A stretch of 21,403 bases of DNA, from positions 1 to 21,403 of the forward strand of contig JBKJQB010000062.1 in assembly GCA_046594105.1 (NCBI GenBank). The letters run 5' to 3'. Shown here piece by piece: positions 6,110 through 13,561 of the stretch. The position numbers were made by a program, and so were the translations under genes. Every line of letters begins with the position of its first letter. Within the stretch, counting starts at the first letter, position 1. Under the pieces are notes generated by a model. The model made no database searches, was not told the origin of the DNA, and saw only the letters and a program-made list of their open reading frames with translations. This DNA is from JBDSGC01 sp046594105. Lineage in GTDB: Bacteria > Acidobacteriota > Thermoanaerobaculia > Gp7-AA8.

Positions 6110-7505
6110 GTCATTCGGTCCGAGACTCTCGATCGTTGTTGCGGTGATCGCGCTGGCGATGACGTCCGATGCCCTCGCGTATCGGAACGCCGTGTGGATC
6201 CCGCCCTGGGACGGCAACGCCCTCGACTCCGTGCAGAGGAATGCATCCGCCATCACCGAGGCCAACCCGGTCTGGTACAGCTGGAACGCGGACGCCACGA
6301 TCGCCAGGAACTGGAACGCTGAGAACAACACGTGGCGCGCTGCCATGACCGGCAGCCAGCTGGTCCCCACCATCCAGAATGTCGTGAACAAGAGCTTCGA
6401 CGGCGGAGTGGGGGCGACGATGCTCGCGTCCGCTGCCGGGCGCGAAAAGCACGCGGCGGCGGTCGCCCAGCTCGCCATTCTCAACGCGTTCGACGGCATC
6501 GACATCGACTACGAGCGGCTCCCGGCATCCTCCCGCGACCACTTCACGGCGTTCGTCTCGCTGCTCGCCCAGAAGCTGCACGCGGCGGGCAAGAAGCTTT
6601 CCGTCACCGTCTACGCCAAGACCGGCGAGAAAGACAACTGGAGCGGTCCCGGTGCAGAAGACTGGCCGGCAATCGGATCGATCGCCGACTCCGTGAAGGT
6701 CATGGCTTACGACTTCCACTACAGCACCAGCGCTGCCGGCGCGATCACGCCGCTCGACTGGCTCGACCGCGTGGTCTCCTATGCCCAGAGCTCGATCCCG
6801 AACGAAAAGATCATGATCGGCCTGCCGTGGTACGGCTACGACTGGGGCACCGGTGGGGCAGCTGCTCCGGTCACCTACGCCACGGCGATGAGCATGGCCC
6901 AGAGCGGCGGGATCACCGTTCGCCATGACGTCAACGGGGAAGCAACGTTTACCTACAGTGGGCACACCGTCTACTTTCAGGATGCCACCAGTTACGCGGC
7001 AAAGGTCGAGCTGATCAAACAGAAGCATCCGGCGATCGGCGGGTTCGCGCACTGGGCGGCGGGAACCGAAGATCCGGCGATCTGGAACATGGTGCGAGGC
7101 GCCAGCACGAGCACACCGGCGCCCTCGACGGGCGGCAACGGCAGCGGCAGTTCCGGCGCGTCGCCGGTTTCTCAGGACTTTCTGATTGCCGGTCCGATCA
7201 CCCTCGGCGTCACGCAGGGAAAGGTGGTCAGTGCCAGCTTCGCTCTGACTCCGATCAATGGATTCTCTTCGGCATCGACCGTTTCCATCCAGCCGCTCGG
7301 TGCGTTCGCTGGCACGGTCTCGCTCGCGAGCTCCTCGGTTGCTGCCGGCGGCACGGCGACCGTGCGGATTGCTCCTTCAGCCTCGGCTGCTCCGGGAACC
7401 TACCAATTCGTCATCCGCTTCGCGACCAGCACGCTGGCGCATGAGCAGATCATCTTCGTGACGGTCGCCGCGGATGCGAGTCGCAAGCGCGCCGCGCTCC
7501 ACTAG
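6108..7505 (+). CDS. Secreted GH18 (chitinase/YaaH-like) glycoside hydrolase
   Basis: This is a 465-residue protein starting at TTG 6108, chosen because AGGAG lies six bases upstream and a signal peptide follows immediately (hydrophobic core about residues 8-20, cleavage near Ala24). Residues about 26-330 form a GH18 TIM barrel with the complete catalytic motif DGIDIDYE (Asp129, Asp132, Asp134, Glu136), plus KVMAYDFHY (197-205) and the late Trp in GFAHWAAG (312-319). A Ser/Gly/Pro linker (about 331-352) leads to a roughly 100-residue beta-rich Ig-like domain. GH18 enzymes cleave beta-1,4 linkages next to N-acetylglucosamine. The fold without insertion domain resembles spore or wall-associated YaaH/SagA types as much as chitinases, so the substrate may be chitin or peptidoglycan. 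Expression is predicted to depend on c-di-GMP through the upstream riboswitch. Confidence 0.9.
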   Translation: MSFGPRLSIVVAVIALAMTSDALAYRNAVWIPPWDGNALDSVQRNASAITEANPVWYSWNADATIARNWNAENNTWRAAMTGSQLVPTIQNVVNKSFDGGVGATMLASAAGREKHAAAVAQLAILNAFDGIDIDYERLPASSRDHFTAFVSLLAQKLHAAGKKLSVTVYAKTGEKDNWSGPGAEDWPAIGSIADSVKVMAYDFHYSTSAAGAITPLDWLDRVVSYAQSSIPNEKIMIGLPWYGYDWGTGGAAAPVTYATAMSMAQSGGITVRHDVNGEATFTYSGHTVYFQDATSYAAKVELIKQKHPAIGGFAHWAAGTEDPAIWNMVRGASTSTPAPSTGGNGSGSSGASPVSQDFLIAGPITLGVTQGKVVSASFALTPINGFSSASTVSIQPLGAFAGTVSLASSSVAAGGTATVRIAPSASAAPGTYQFVIRFATSTLAHEQIIFVTVAADASRKRAALH

Positions 7506-7583
7506 GCCGGCACGGCCGGCGGCGCTGGTTGCCCAAGGCTCCGCCAAGATCACGCTCCAAGACGTTCTGCCGCGCAGGCTCCT
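7506..7583 (+). repeat. Post-stop repeat family A, copy 3 (solo)
   Basis: It starts at the base after the GH18 stop codon with GCCGGC-ACG-GCCGGC and ends at the stop codon of the convergent minus-strand gene, filling the whole intergenic space. It is nearly identical to 3459-3531 and, inverted, to 3602-3679. Its leading 6-bp stem with a 3-base loop could act as a transcript end. Confidence 0.88.
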
Positions 7584-8166
7584 AGCCGGAATCGCGCTGG
7601 ACGGACTGGTCCCAGCCAAGCCGGGAGAGGAGCTCGTCTGTCGTGGCCACGGTTGCGTACTCACCGGCGAGGTTTGCCAGCGACATGGCGTGCACTTCGT
7701 CCGCGGTTCTCCATTGGCCGTTGTAGTCCGGTCGACCGAACGTCGCGGTCGCATCGGACGCGACGAAGGTTGCGAACCCGAGGTTGCCGGCCATGCGTGC
7801 TGAGGCCTCGACGGAGTTGTTCGTGATGACCCCGACGATGACCAGTTCGGTGATGTCGTTCGCGCGCAGGTGCTTCTCCAGCTCCGTCCCGATGAAGGCG
7901 CTGTTGGTGCGTTTCTCCATGATTCGTTCACTGGGGAGGGGAATCACTTCGTCCTTGAAATCCGCTCCCGGCTGTCCCGGCCGGTAGGTGGAGGTCGGGT
8001 CGCCAGAAGCATGGCGGACGTGAACGACGGGCCAGCCTTTCTCCCGCCACAAGCGGAGCAGTCGCGCCATGTTCGCCTCGGCATGGGGATGGTTCCGGTC
8101 CAGGCCCCAGCTCGGGTCATCGATGGCTTTCTGCACGTCGATGATCAGAAGAGCGGGAGAGGACAT
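7582..8166 (-). CDS. Isochorismatase-fold hydrolase homologue with Ser at the catalytic Cys position
   Basis: This is a 194-residue protein with the cysteine-hydrolase/isochorismatase fold: ALLIIDVQ (Asp10) at the start, MEKRTNSAF (Lys85) in the middle and VGVITNNSVEASARMAGNLGF at residues 111-131. In nicotinamidase-like enzymes the residue corresponding to Ser118 is the nucleophilic Cys. Asp10 and Lys85 are kept, so only the nucleophile is changed. It may therefore be a non-Cys subfamily (compare the isochorismatases proper, which do not need the Cys) or a binding protein. Substrate is unknown. It appears to be the last gene of a three-gene minus-strand run after two transpeptidase-fold genes (46 bases after the preceding stop). 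Its own stop codon coincides with the end of a repeat element. Confidence 0.85.
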   Translation of the reverse strand: MSSPALLIIDVQKAIDDPSWGLDRNHPHAEANMARLLRLWREKGWPVVHVRHASGDPTSTYRPGQPGADFKDEVIPLPSERIMEKRTNSAFIGTELEKHLRANDITELVIVGVITNNSVEASARMAGNLGFATFVASDATATFGRPDYNGQWRTADEVHAMSLANLAGEYATVATTDELLSRLGWDQSVQRDSG

Positions 8167-8212
8167 GTGCCTGCGTCAAACGGATGGTGGCTGAGGTCCT
8201 CGCTGCTCGTCC

Positions 8213-9145
8213 TCAGTAGATGATCACTGAGTCCCCGACGTTGGAGATCTGGTAAAGGCGCTCGATGTCCGCCTCTCCCACGCGAACGCAGCCGTGCGAC
8301 ACCGACTGCCCGAGCTTGCTCGGCTGGTCGGTTCCGTGGATCGCGTAGCCATCGCCCAGGTTCAGACGGTACTTGCCGAGAACCTTGTCGTAGTGGCGCT
8401 GCTTGGTGTTGATGGGGGGGACGACAATCGATCCGCCGGCCACGATTGTTTTTCCGGGCGGCAATTCCCGCTCCACGCCGTTTTCGGTCTCGATCACCGT
8501 GTCGCCTCGAACACTCAGCGTCCGGCGGGGACCATTGCTGCTGTCGCTCCCCAGCCAGGACCACACGCCGGGATCCCGCTTGCTGACCGGTTGACCTGTC
8601 GCCGCGTCGATGGTCTGCCCCGGGTTGAGCCGCACCACCCCCATCCCGTTCTTGCGACTCTCCTCGACGTAGTGCCAGTCAGGAGGAACCCATTGCGGGT
8701 TTTCTTCTTTCTGCTTGATGTGAAACTTGCCGATCGGCGTCTCGAAGACCATGGTTCGTCCGTCGACGGCGAGTTTGGTTCCCTTGCCGGTGGAGACCAC
8801 GGTATCCAGCACCGTCTGGCCGTTGCGCCGCACGTAGAGATGGTTCTCGGCGGTGGAGATGATGATGGTCTGCCCTGTGTCCGGAACATCCTCGGTCTGC
8901 TTCTGGAGGACCTGCAACTTCGACTGAAGGGCTGTGACCTCCGCGGCGCGAGCGTCGGCTCCCTGCCTGAGGATGGCTGTCTTGTTCCCGGTGCGCTGGA
9001 GGATCATGGAGTCCAGCGTGTTCAGGCGCTCCATCATCCTGAGATCGCGCATGTTGATGACTTCGCCGGCCACGGCGAAGGAAGCGAGGCCGAGCGCGAG
9101 TACGAGCAGCGCCCACGATCCGAGTAAACCAATCCAACGTGGCAT
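8213..9145 (-). CDS. L,D-transpeptidase (YkuD/ErfK family), secreted
   Basis: With ATG 9145 as start (chosen over GTG 9172, which has no ribosome-binding site) the protein has 310 residues. A signal or anchor helix (about 5-27) is followed by a helical, charged stretch (about 30-85). The YkuD catalytic domain begins near TIIISTAENHLYV and ends at the C-terminus. The active site is complete: His270 in YAIHGTD and Ser283-His284-Gly285-Cys286-Val-Arg288. Such enzymes act in the periplasm, forming 3-3 peptidoglycan cross-links or attaching proteins to the wall through a Cys acyl-enzyme. It lies 37 bases downstream of a paralogue that lacks the catalytic Cys, so the two probably work together. An insertion of about 100 residues splits the domain between the early strands and the active site. 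Confidence 0.9.
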   Translation of the reverse strand: MPRWIGLLGSWALLVLALGLASFAVAGEVINMRDLRMMERLNTLDSMILQRTGNKTAILRQGADARAAEVTALQSKLQVLQKQTEDVPDTGQTIIISTAENHLYVRRNGQTVLDTVVSTGKGTKLAVDGRTMVFETPIGKFHIKQKEENPQWVPPDWHYVEESRKNGMGVVRLNPGQTIDAATGQPVSKRDPGVWSWLGSDSSNGPRRTLSVRGDTVIETENGVERELPPGKTIVAGGSIVVPPINTKQRHYDKVLGKYRLNLGDGYAIHGTDQPSKLGQSVSHGCVRVGEADIERLYQISNVGDSVIIY

Positions 9146-9182
9146 GGGGTCCCTTTGTGCCGTGCAGGCCACTGATCACTGA

Positions 9183-9911
9183 CTAGAAGATGTACACCCT
9201 CGTTTGCGCCGTGACCCGCGGCCAGATCGCCGCGAGGTCGGCCTCCGAAATCATGTACGAGCCCGGCTTGGGTCCCTGGAGCGGGCTTCCCGCTGGCGGC
9301 GGAGTGTGGATGACGTAATTGTCCTGAAGCAGGATGACGTACTTGCCCTCGCCATCGCGCACGCTCGGCCGATCCGCAGGAACTGGTTGCGCTTTCATGG
9401 CGTAGAGCCAGTCGGGGATCGGCCAATCGTAGTCCTGCAGCTTTCCGACGACGTTGAATCCGCCCTTGAGCGGCACGAAGGTCCAGGTCTTCTTCTTGTC
9501 GGCGGTGGTCAGCGTCTTCGCCTCGCCGATCTGCACGTCCGCCTCGCGAACGACGTCTTTGCCCAGGCGGAACAGCATCTTCTTCCGGGCAGTGTCGATG
9601 GTGATGTAGAACTGTTCGCTCTGAACGCTGGACAGGAATTTCATCCGTCCGTCCAGTTCCTTGGCCATCTGCGCTTCGGTCAGATCCATCTGGGCCAGCT
9701 GCTCCCGGATGCTGTTCCATTCAGCAGGGGAAGAGGGCGTGGGCTTGAACAGCAGCGCCGTCCTCTCCTGGATCTCGGTGCGCTGGTGACGCGCATATCC
9801 GAAAGTCGCCGCGGCGATCACCAGCAGAATCAGGTTCAGCCATAAGGGAGGACGGGGAAAGGTGCGGCGATCGCGCGTCTCCGGCCTGGGATCGTGTCGA
9901 CGGTCAGACAT
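9183..9911 (-). CDS. Membrane-anchored L,D-transpeptidase homologue without catalytic Cys
   Basis: From ATG 9911 the protein has 242 residues. The frame extends upstream to 9977, but that extension enters a repeat element. A basic N-terminus precedes one membrane helix (about residues 23-41), then a helical region and a short YkuD-like domain. FYITIDTARKKMLFRLGKDVV corresponds to the opening strands of the family. The end aligns without gaps to the neighbouring active enzyme: YVIH (His202) matches YAIH, and KPGSYMISEAD matches SHGCVRVGEAD. The catalytic Cys is thus Ser218, the preceding His is Pro and the Arg is Met. It should be inactive as a transpeptidase and may regulate, scaffold or bind peptidoglycan for its neighbour. 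No clear Shine-Dalgarno. Confidence 0.8.
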   Translation of the reverse strand: MSDRRHDPRPETRDRRTFPRPPLWLNLILLVIAAATFGYARHQRTEIQERTALLFKPTPSSPAEWNSIREQLAQMDLTEAQMAKELDGRMKFLSSVQSEQFYITIDTARKKMLFRLGKDVVREADVQIGEAKTLTTADKKKTWTFVPLKGGFNVVGKLQDYDWPIPDWLYAMKAQPVPADRPSVRDGEGKYVILLQDNYVIHTPPPAGSPLQGPKPGSYMISEADLAAIWPRVTAQTRVYIF

Positions 9912-9946
9912 ATGAGTAGACAGTTGAGCTAGGCTCGTGCCAATCA

Positions 9947-9999
9947 GCCGGCACGGGCCGGCGGCGTAGGTTCGCAAAGCGTCCGCCCCGATTTTTGCC
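9947..9999 (+). repeat. Repeat family B, left copy
   Basis: It starts GCCGGCACGGGCCGGC and continues GGCGTAGGTTCGC, AAAGCGTCCGCC and CCGATTTTTGCC. It is an inverted copy of 10351-10404 with a few substitutions. It shares the GCCGGC hairpin and the TGGTT-GC-TCCGCC-GAT layout with family A, so the two families are related. Confidence 0.8.
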
Positions 10000-10350
10000 T
10001 TGGGCTGGCAGGGATGCCGGCGCCACGAAAGGAAGCCATTTCCCCGGCATCGCGACTGAGTTTTATTAGAAGCTGCGTGGCACTGCGCGAGTCGCAGCGA
10101 TTGATGGGTAGAAACGCCCAGCGCGTCAGCGCTGGGATCCAGGAGACGCGATGCTGAGGAAGCCGCGGAGCGGCAACATCCCGCAGGGAGACGCTCAATC
10201 GTCCCTACGGGACTCGTCTTTCTCCGACGCGATCAACCCAGCACTGAAGTGCTGGGCTAGCTGCTCAACCGTCCCTACGGAGCTGGACCCCTCAATGGAG
10301 GGCGGCCCCCAAGCCGCTATTTCCCTCATGATTTCCTGGAAGCGGCGTGG
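10000..10350. repeat. Gene-free mosaic of short repeats and hairpins between family B copies
   Basis: No supportable gene is present. Visible parts are a perfect hairpin CCCAGCGC-GTCA-GCGCTGGG (10117-10136), an AGCCGCGGAGCGGC hairpin unit (10161-10174) and a second hairpin CCCAGCAC-TGAA-GTGCTGGG (10237-10256). A direct repeat GCTCAAYCGTCCCTACGG occurs at 10193-10210 and 10263-10280, 70 bases apart. An open frame across this stretch (10151 to 10633, +) is made of repeats and then antisense to the permease gene. Confidence 0.75.
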
Positions 10351-10404
10351 GGCGAAAATCGTGGCGGACGCTGTGCGAACCAACGCCGCCGGCCGTGCCG
10401 GCCG
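10351..10404 (-). repeat. Repeat family B, right copy (inverted, post-stop)
   Basis: Read on the minus strand, GCCGGCACGGCCGGC begins two bases after the TAA of the permease gene. It is followed by GGCGTTGGTTCGC, ACAGCGTCCGCC and ACGATTTTCGCC, mirroring 9947-9999. Confidence 0.82.
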
Positions 10405-11247
10405 TTATGCGCTGGCCATCACCTTCCGAGGGATGAGAACGCGGACCAACGCCAGCAGCGCCAGGGCCACACCGAAGGTACAGACGATGGTCGCCCCGGT
10501 CGGCAGGTCGGCCTTGAAGGAAACGATCACGCCGATTGCAGTCACCAGAGCTCCCATGGACCAGCCGATGGCCAGACGCTTCCCGATCGAGTTCGCAAAC
10601 AGCATCGCCCCGACCGACGGGACGATCAGATAGGAGAAGACCAGCAGCACTCCGGCGATGGCCACGGAAGAAGTCACCACAAATCCGAAGGATGTGTAGA
10701 ACAGGAAATCCCAGAACTTCACGTTGTCCACGGCGACGTTGGTCCCAAGGTGCTGTCCGACTGAGATGGCCAGAAACTTCTTCCGAAAGAGGAAGTGAAA
10801 GAGTCCGACCAGCGCGTAGAGAATCGCCGTCGTGATCACGGTGTGCCACGACACCGCCAGGATGTTGCCCACCAGCATGTCCTTCAGATGCTCGGTCTCC
10901 TGGGGCGCCTTGCTCATGACCAGGATCGCGGCAGCTGCCGATACGGCGTAGACGATGCCGATGATCGCCTCCTGCGGGATGCGGGTCTCGTGATGGATGC
11001 GGGTCAGAGCGAAGATGGCCGCCCCGATGATAGTGAAGGCCAGCGAGATCAGATACGAGGCGTTGTCGGCCGGGCCATAGCCCATGATCAAGGCAATGGT
11101 GGTTCCCAGGGCGGCGATCTGCGCGAGCGAGAGGTCGACGAAGATGACCCCTCGCTCGACGACATGAACGCCGAGGTAGGCGTGAATCCCGGTCAGCACC
11201 AGGCCGGCCAGAAACGGGAGAACGAGAAAGGGGAGAACGTCGGTCAC
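10405..11247 (-). CDS. znuB: Zinc/manganese ABC transporter permease (ABC-3 family, ZnuB-like)
   Basis: This is a 280-residue integral membrane protein with about eight to nine helices, of normal length for the ABC-3 family. The family features are visible: an N-terminal LAGLVLTGIHAYLGVHVVERG (helix 1 and first turn), VDLSLAQIAALG near residues 37-48, and the late helix pair SYLIVPSVGAMLF followed by GWSMGALVTAIGVIVSF. It would form the inner-membrane channel for a divalent metal. Start GTG 11247 overlaps the TAG of the upstream binding-protein gene by one base (TAGTG), so translation is coupled. The ATPase partner is not in the window. Zinc is more likely than manganese given the neighbour's ligand set, but this is inference. 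A repeat element begins two bases after its stop. Confidence 0.9.
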   Translation of the reverse strand: MTDVLPFLVLPFLAGLVLTGIHAYLGVHVVERGVIFVDLSLAQIAALGTTIALIMGYGPADNASYLISLAFTIIGAAIFALTRIHHETRIPQEAIIGIVYAVSAAAAILVMSKAPQETEHLKDMLVGNILAVSWHTVITTAILYALVGLFHFLFRKKFLAISVGQHLGTNVAVDNVKFWDFLFYTSFGFVVTSSVAIAGVLLVFSYLIVPSVGAMLFANSIGKRLAIGWSMGALVTAIGVIVSFKADLPTGATIVCTFGVALALLALVRVLIPRKVMASA

Positions 11248-12158
11248 TACTTCAGCGCCTTCACCAGTTCGTTGATGTCGTAGTCGAACAGCTTGAAGTA
11301 GTCGTCCAGACCCGGTTTTCCGCCAACCGACGGGTAGAGGACCACCACTCTGGAGCCGGTCCGCTCGCCGATGGAGTCAGGAGTCTTCCTGTCGAAGTAG
11401 GGCTCGATGATGATGGCCTTGACCCCTTCGCGTTTCACGGTCTGCATGACTTCCAGGGTGTGGCCGGGCGACGGCGGGATCCCGGGCTTGGGCTCGACGT
11501 GATCGACGACGACCAGACCGAAGTGCTGGGTGAAGTTCGGCCAGGAGTTGTGGTACGTCACGATTTTCGCGCCCTTGAACGGCGCCATCTGGGCCACCCA
11601 TCGCTTGTTCGCCTCGTTGATCCGGATCTTGAACGTGTTGAGGCGTTGCGCGAAATAGGAAGCGTCGGCAGGCTGGAGCTCTGCGAGTTTGCGCTGGACC
11701 TGGATGGCGATGCGCACCGCGTTGGCCGGATCGAGCCAGTAGTGCGGATTTCCCATCGCATGCACGTCGCCCATCGAACGGTTCACCCCGCCGGTGGGGT
11801 GGTCCATGATCACCACACCGTTGGACAAATCGAGATAGCCCGAAGCGCCGGGACGGATCCGTGGGTTGCGGCTCTGGTCCAGGAGCGGAGGAAGCCAGCC
11901 GATTTCCAGTTCCAGGCCGATGACTTCCAGAAGGTCGGCGTTTTTCAGCAACAGCAGAAAGCTGGGCTTCGGCTCGATGAAGTGCGGATCCTGGTAGCCC
12001 TTCCCGATCGACGTGACCTCGACGCGGTCGCCGCCGACCTCGCGCGTGAGCGACGCGAGATCGGCCGTCGCGGTGACGACCTTCAGCCTGGTAGCAGCGA
12101 AACCGTTGCCCGTACCGAGCAACGTGATGGTTGCAAGAATCAGAACGTTGCGTTTCAT
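11247..12158 (-). CDS. znuA: Metal ABC transporter substrate-binding protein (ZnuA/TroA family)
   Basis: This is a 303-residue protein with a signal peptide (about residues 1-21). It then follows the TroA-type two-lobe architecture with expected metal ligands: His59 in DPHFIEPKPS, His139 in GNPHYWLDP, His203 in YHNSWPNF and a late acidic residue (Glu252 or Asp286). Three histidines plus an acid usually mean zinc. The charged His-rich loop typical of E. coli ZnuA is only weakly represented (MDHPTGG...GDVHAMGNPH, 118-139). It captures metal in the periplasm for the adjacent permease. AGGAG, overlapping the stop of the upstream gene, gives a good ribosome-binding site for ATG 12158. It sits between the outer-membrane protein gene and the permease in one operon. 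Confidence 0.92.
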   Translation of the reverse strand: MKRNVLILATITLLGTGNGFAATRLKVVTATADLASLTREVGGDRVEVTSIGKGYQDPHFIEPKPSFLLLLKNADLLEVIGLELEIGWLPPLLDQSRNPRIRPGASGYLDLSNGVVIMDHPTGGVNRSMGDVHAMGNPHYWLDPANAVRIAIQVQRKLAELQPADASYFAQRLNTFKIRINEANKRWVAQMAPFKGAKIVTYHNSWPNFTQHFGLVVVDHVEPKPGIPPSPGHTLEVMQTVKREGVKAIIIEPYFDRKTPDSIGERTGSRVVVLYPSVGGKPGLDDYFKLFDYDINELVKALK

Positions 12159-12167
12159 CAGAATCTC

Positions 12168-13517
12168 CTAGAAGCTGTGTGCGCCGTGGGCGCCGATGGC
12201 GAAGACGAGCTGCAGCAGCAACTCGTTGACGGCGTGCGCGTCTCCATATCGGACCCGACGAGCCTGTCCTCGGATCTGGCTGAATTCCGACGGCCAGAAA
12301 GTCAGCGTGGCGGAGAGAGCTTTGTCGTTGGGGATGCCGGTCTCGGTGAAGCGGTCGGAACTGTCGACGCGCACGCCGGTGAACCAGCGCTGCCCGATCT
12401 GATAATCGAGTGACGTGTAAAAGCCTTTCAGGCTGCGATCGAGATCGCCACGCCGATCGGTAATCGCTTCCATGCGGGCGATCAACCCTTTGTAGATCCC
12501 CTGCTGCAGAGGTTTCCAGCGATAGGTCAGGTCGATGCCGCCGAACTGGCTGTGCGCATCGTTGAGCGTTCCGCGAGCGTAGCTGGTTCCCACCTCGAGA
12601 TTGGAATTCTCGGTCAGGTCGCGGAAAGCCTTGAGGTGGGCGTTGTAGACCAGATCGTTGAGCGAGTGGTTGTCGAAGACCCCTTCCACATGCCCGTTGA
12701 ACACCTCGCCCGTCGCCTCCAGATAGGTATTCCAGGGATTCGAGATCGTCTTGCTGACGGAGATGCCGCTGTCGGAGAACCCTTCATCGCCGAAGAGGTT
12801 GTGAATCACCAGCGGCTGGTCGGCCCACGGGCGGACGTGCGCGTGCCACGTGTTGTCCTTGCCGAAGAAGGCCTTGAACCGGCCCACCTTCGCCGTCAGA
12901 TCGTAAGGAAGATTCACGAAATTCGCGTATCCCTCTTCGACGCTGGCGCCTTCGGGCCTCACCGAGAGAAAGAATTTTGCTTTTGCGTAGGGATCGACGA
13001 AGGCCTCAAAGGAAAACTCTGCCTCATCGAGGAGCATGGCACTTCGGCCTTTCGACCCGGGGTACTCATACGGGTTCGCGTTCCCCGCCTTCCCCAGAAA
13101 GTTTCCGATGACCGAGCTGTCGGGATTGAAGAGTTTGGACAGGCCGGGGTTGGAGACGTTGTTGGCCGTCTGCACGTCGGTGAGGGCGTCGGGCGGCGTC
13201 TCTTTGGTGGGCGTCTGCATGGAGGTTGCAGCCGTTGCCGCTGCCGGGGTCGGCGCGGACGTCGCAGCAACCTCCACTTTGGTCAGGTCGTCCGCCTCGG
13301 ATGGCTGGCTGACGATCGCGGGCGAGGTGGGTGCAAGCCCTCGATCGGCCTTGAGCCGGTCGAGCTCCTGACGGATCTCCGCCGCCTGCCGAGCCAGGGT
13401 GTCCAGTCGCTTTTCCAGTTGCTGCACGCGTTCGTCAGCGGGCGGTTGCTGGGCGAACAACGGAATGGTGAGGAACGAGAAAATCAGAAATCGCGCGATG
13501 CGACCACGGTGATGCAT
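12168..13517 (-). CDS. Outer-membrane porin-like beta-barrel protein with N-terminal coiled coil
   Basis: ATG 13517 is chosen because GGAGGAG lies about five bases upstream and a signal peptide follows (hydrophobic core FLIFSFLTIPLFA, then AQQPPADE). The open frame upstream of it is antisense or out of frame with the next gene. The 449-residue protein has a short coiled coil (about 28-55), an Ala/Thr/Pro-rich linker (about 60-105) and a long region of alternating amphipathic strands (AEFSFEAFVD, AKAKFFLSVRPEG, DLTAKVGRFKAFFG) ending in a C-terminal Phe, as in outer-membrane barrels. Its place nine bases before znuA suggests a dedicated outer-membrane route for zinc or its chelate. No exact family was recognised. 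The length and 'KVGRFKAFFGKDNTWHAH' segment fit phosphate-porin-like barrels. Confidence 0.78.
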   Translation of the reverse strand: MHHRGRIARFLIFSFLTIPLFAQQPPADERVQQLEKRLDTLARQAAEIRQELDRLKADRGLAPTSPAIVSQPSEADDLTKVEVAATSAPTPAAATAATSMQTPTKETPPDALTDVQTANNVSNPGLSKLFNPDSSVIGNFLGKAGNANPYEYPGSKGRSAMLLDEAEFSFEAFVDPYAKAKFFLSVRPEGASVEEGYANFVNLPYDLTAKVGRFKAFFGKDNTWHAHVRPWADQPLVIHNLFGDEGFSDSGISVSKTISNPWNTYLEATGEVFNGHVEGVFDNHSLNDLVYNAHLKAFRDLTENSNLEVGTSYARGTLNDAHSQFGGIDLTYRWKPLQQGIYKGLIARMEAITDRRGDLDRSLKGFYTSLDYQIGQRWFTGVRVDSSDRFTETGIPNDKALSATLTFWPSEFSQIRGQARRVRYGDAHAVNELLLQLVFAIGAHGAHSF

Positions 13518-13561
13518 GGATCTCCTCCGGATGCTCCAGTGCTGCGCGAAAGGCGTCGCAA

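Noticed and set aside
10151..10633. Plus-strand frame of 160 codons starting in the repeat cassette
   Set aside because: The first part translates palindromic repeats and the rest is antisense to the permease gene.
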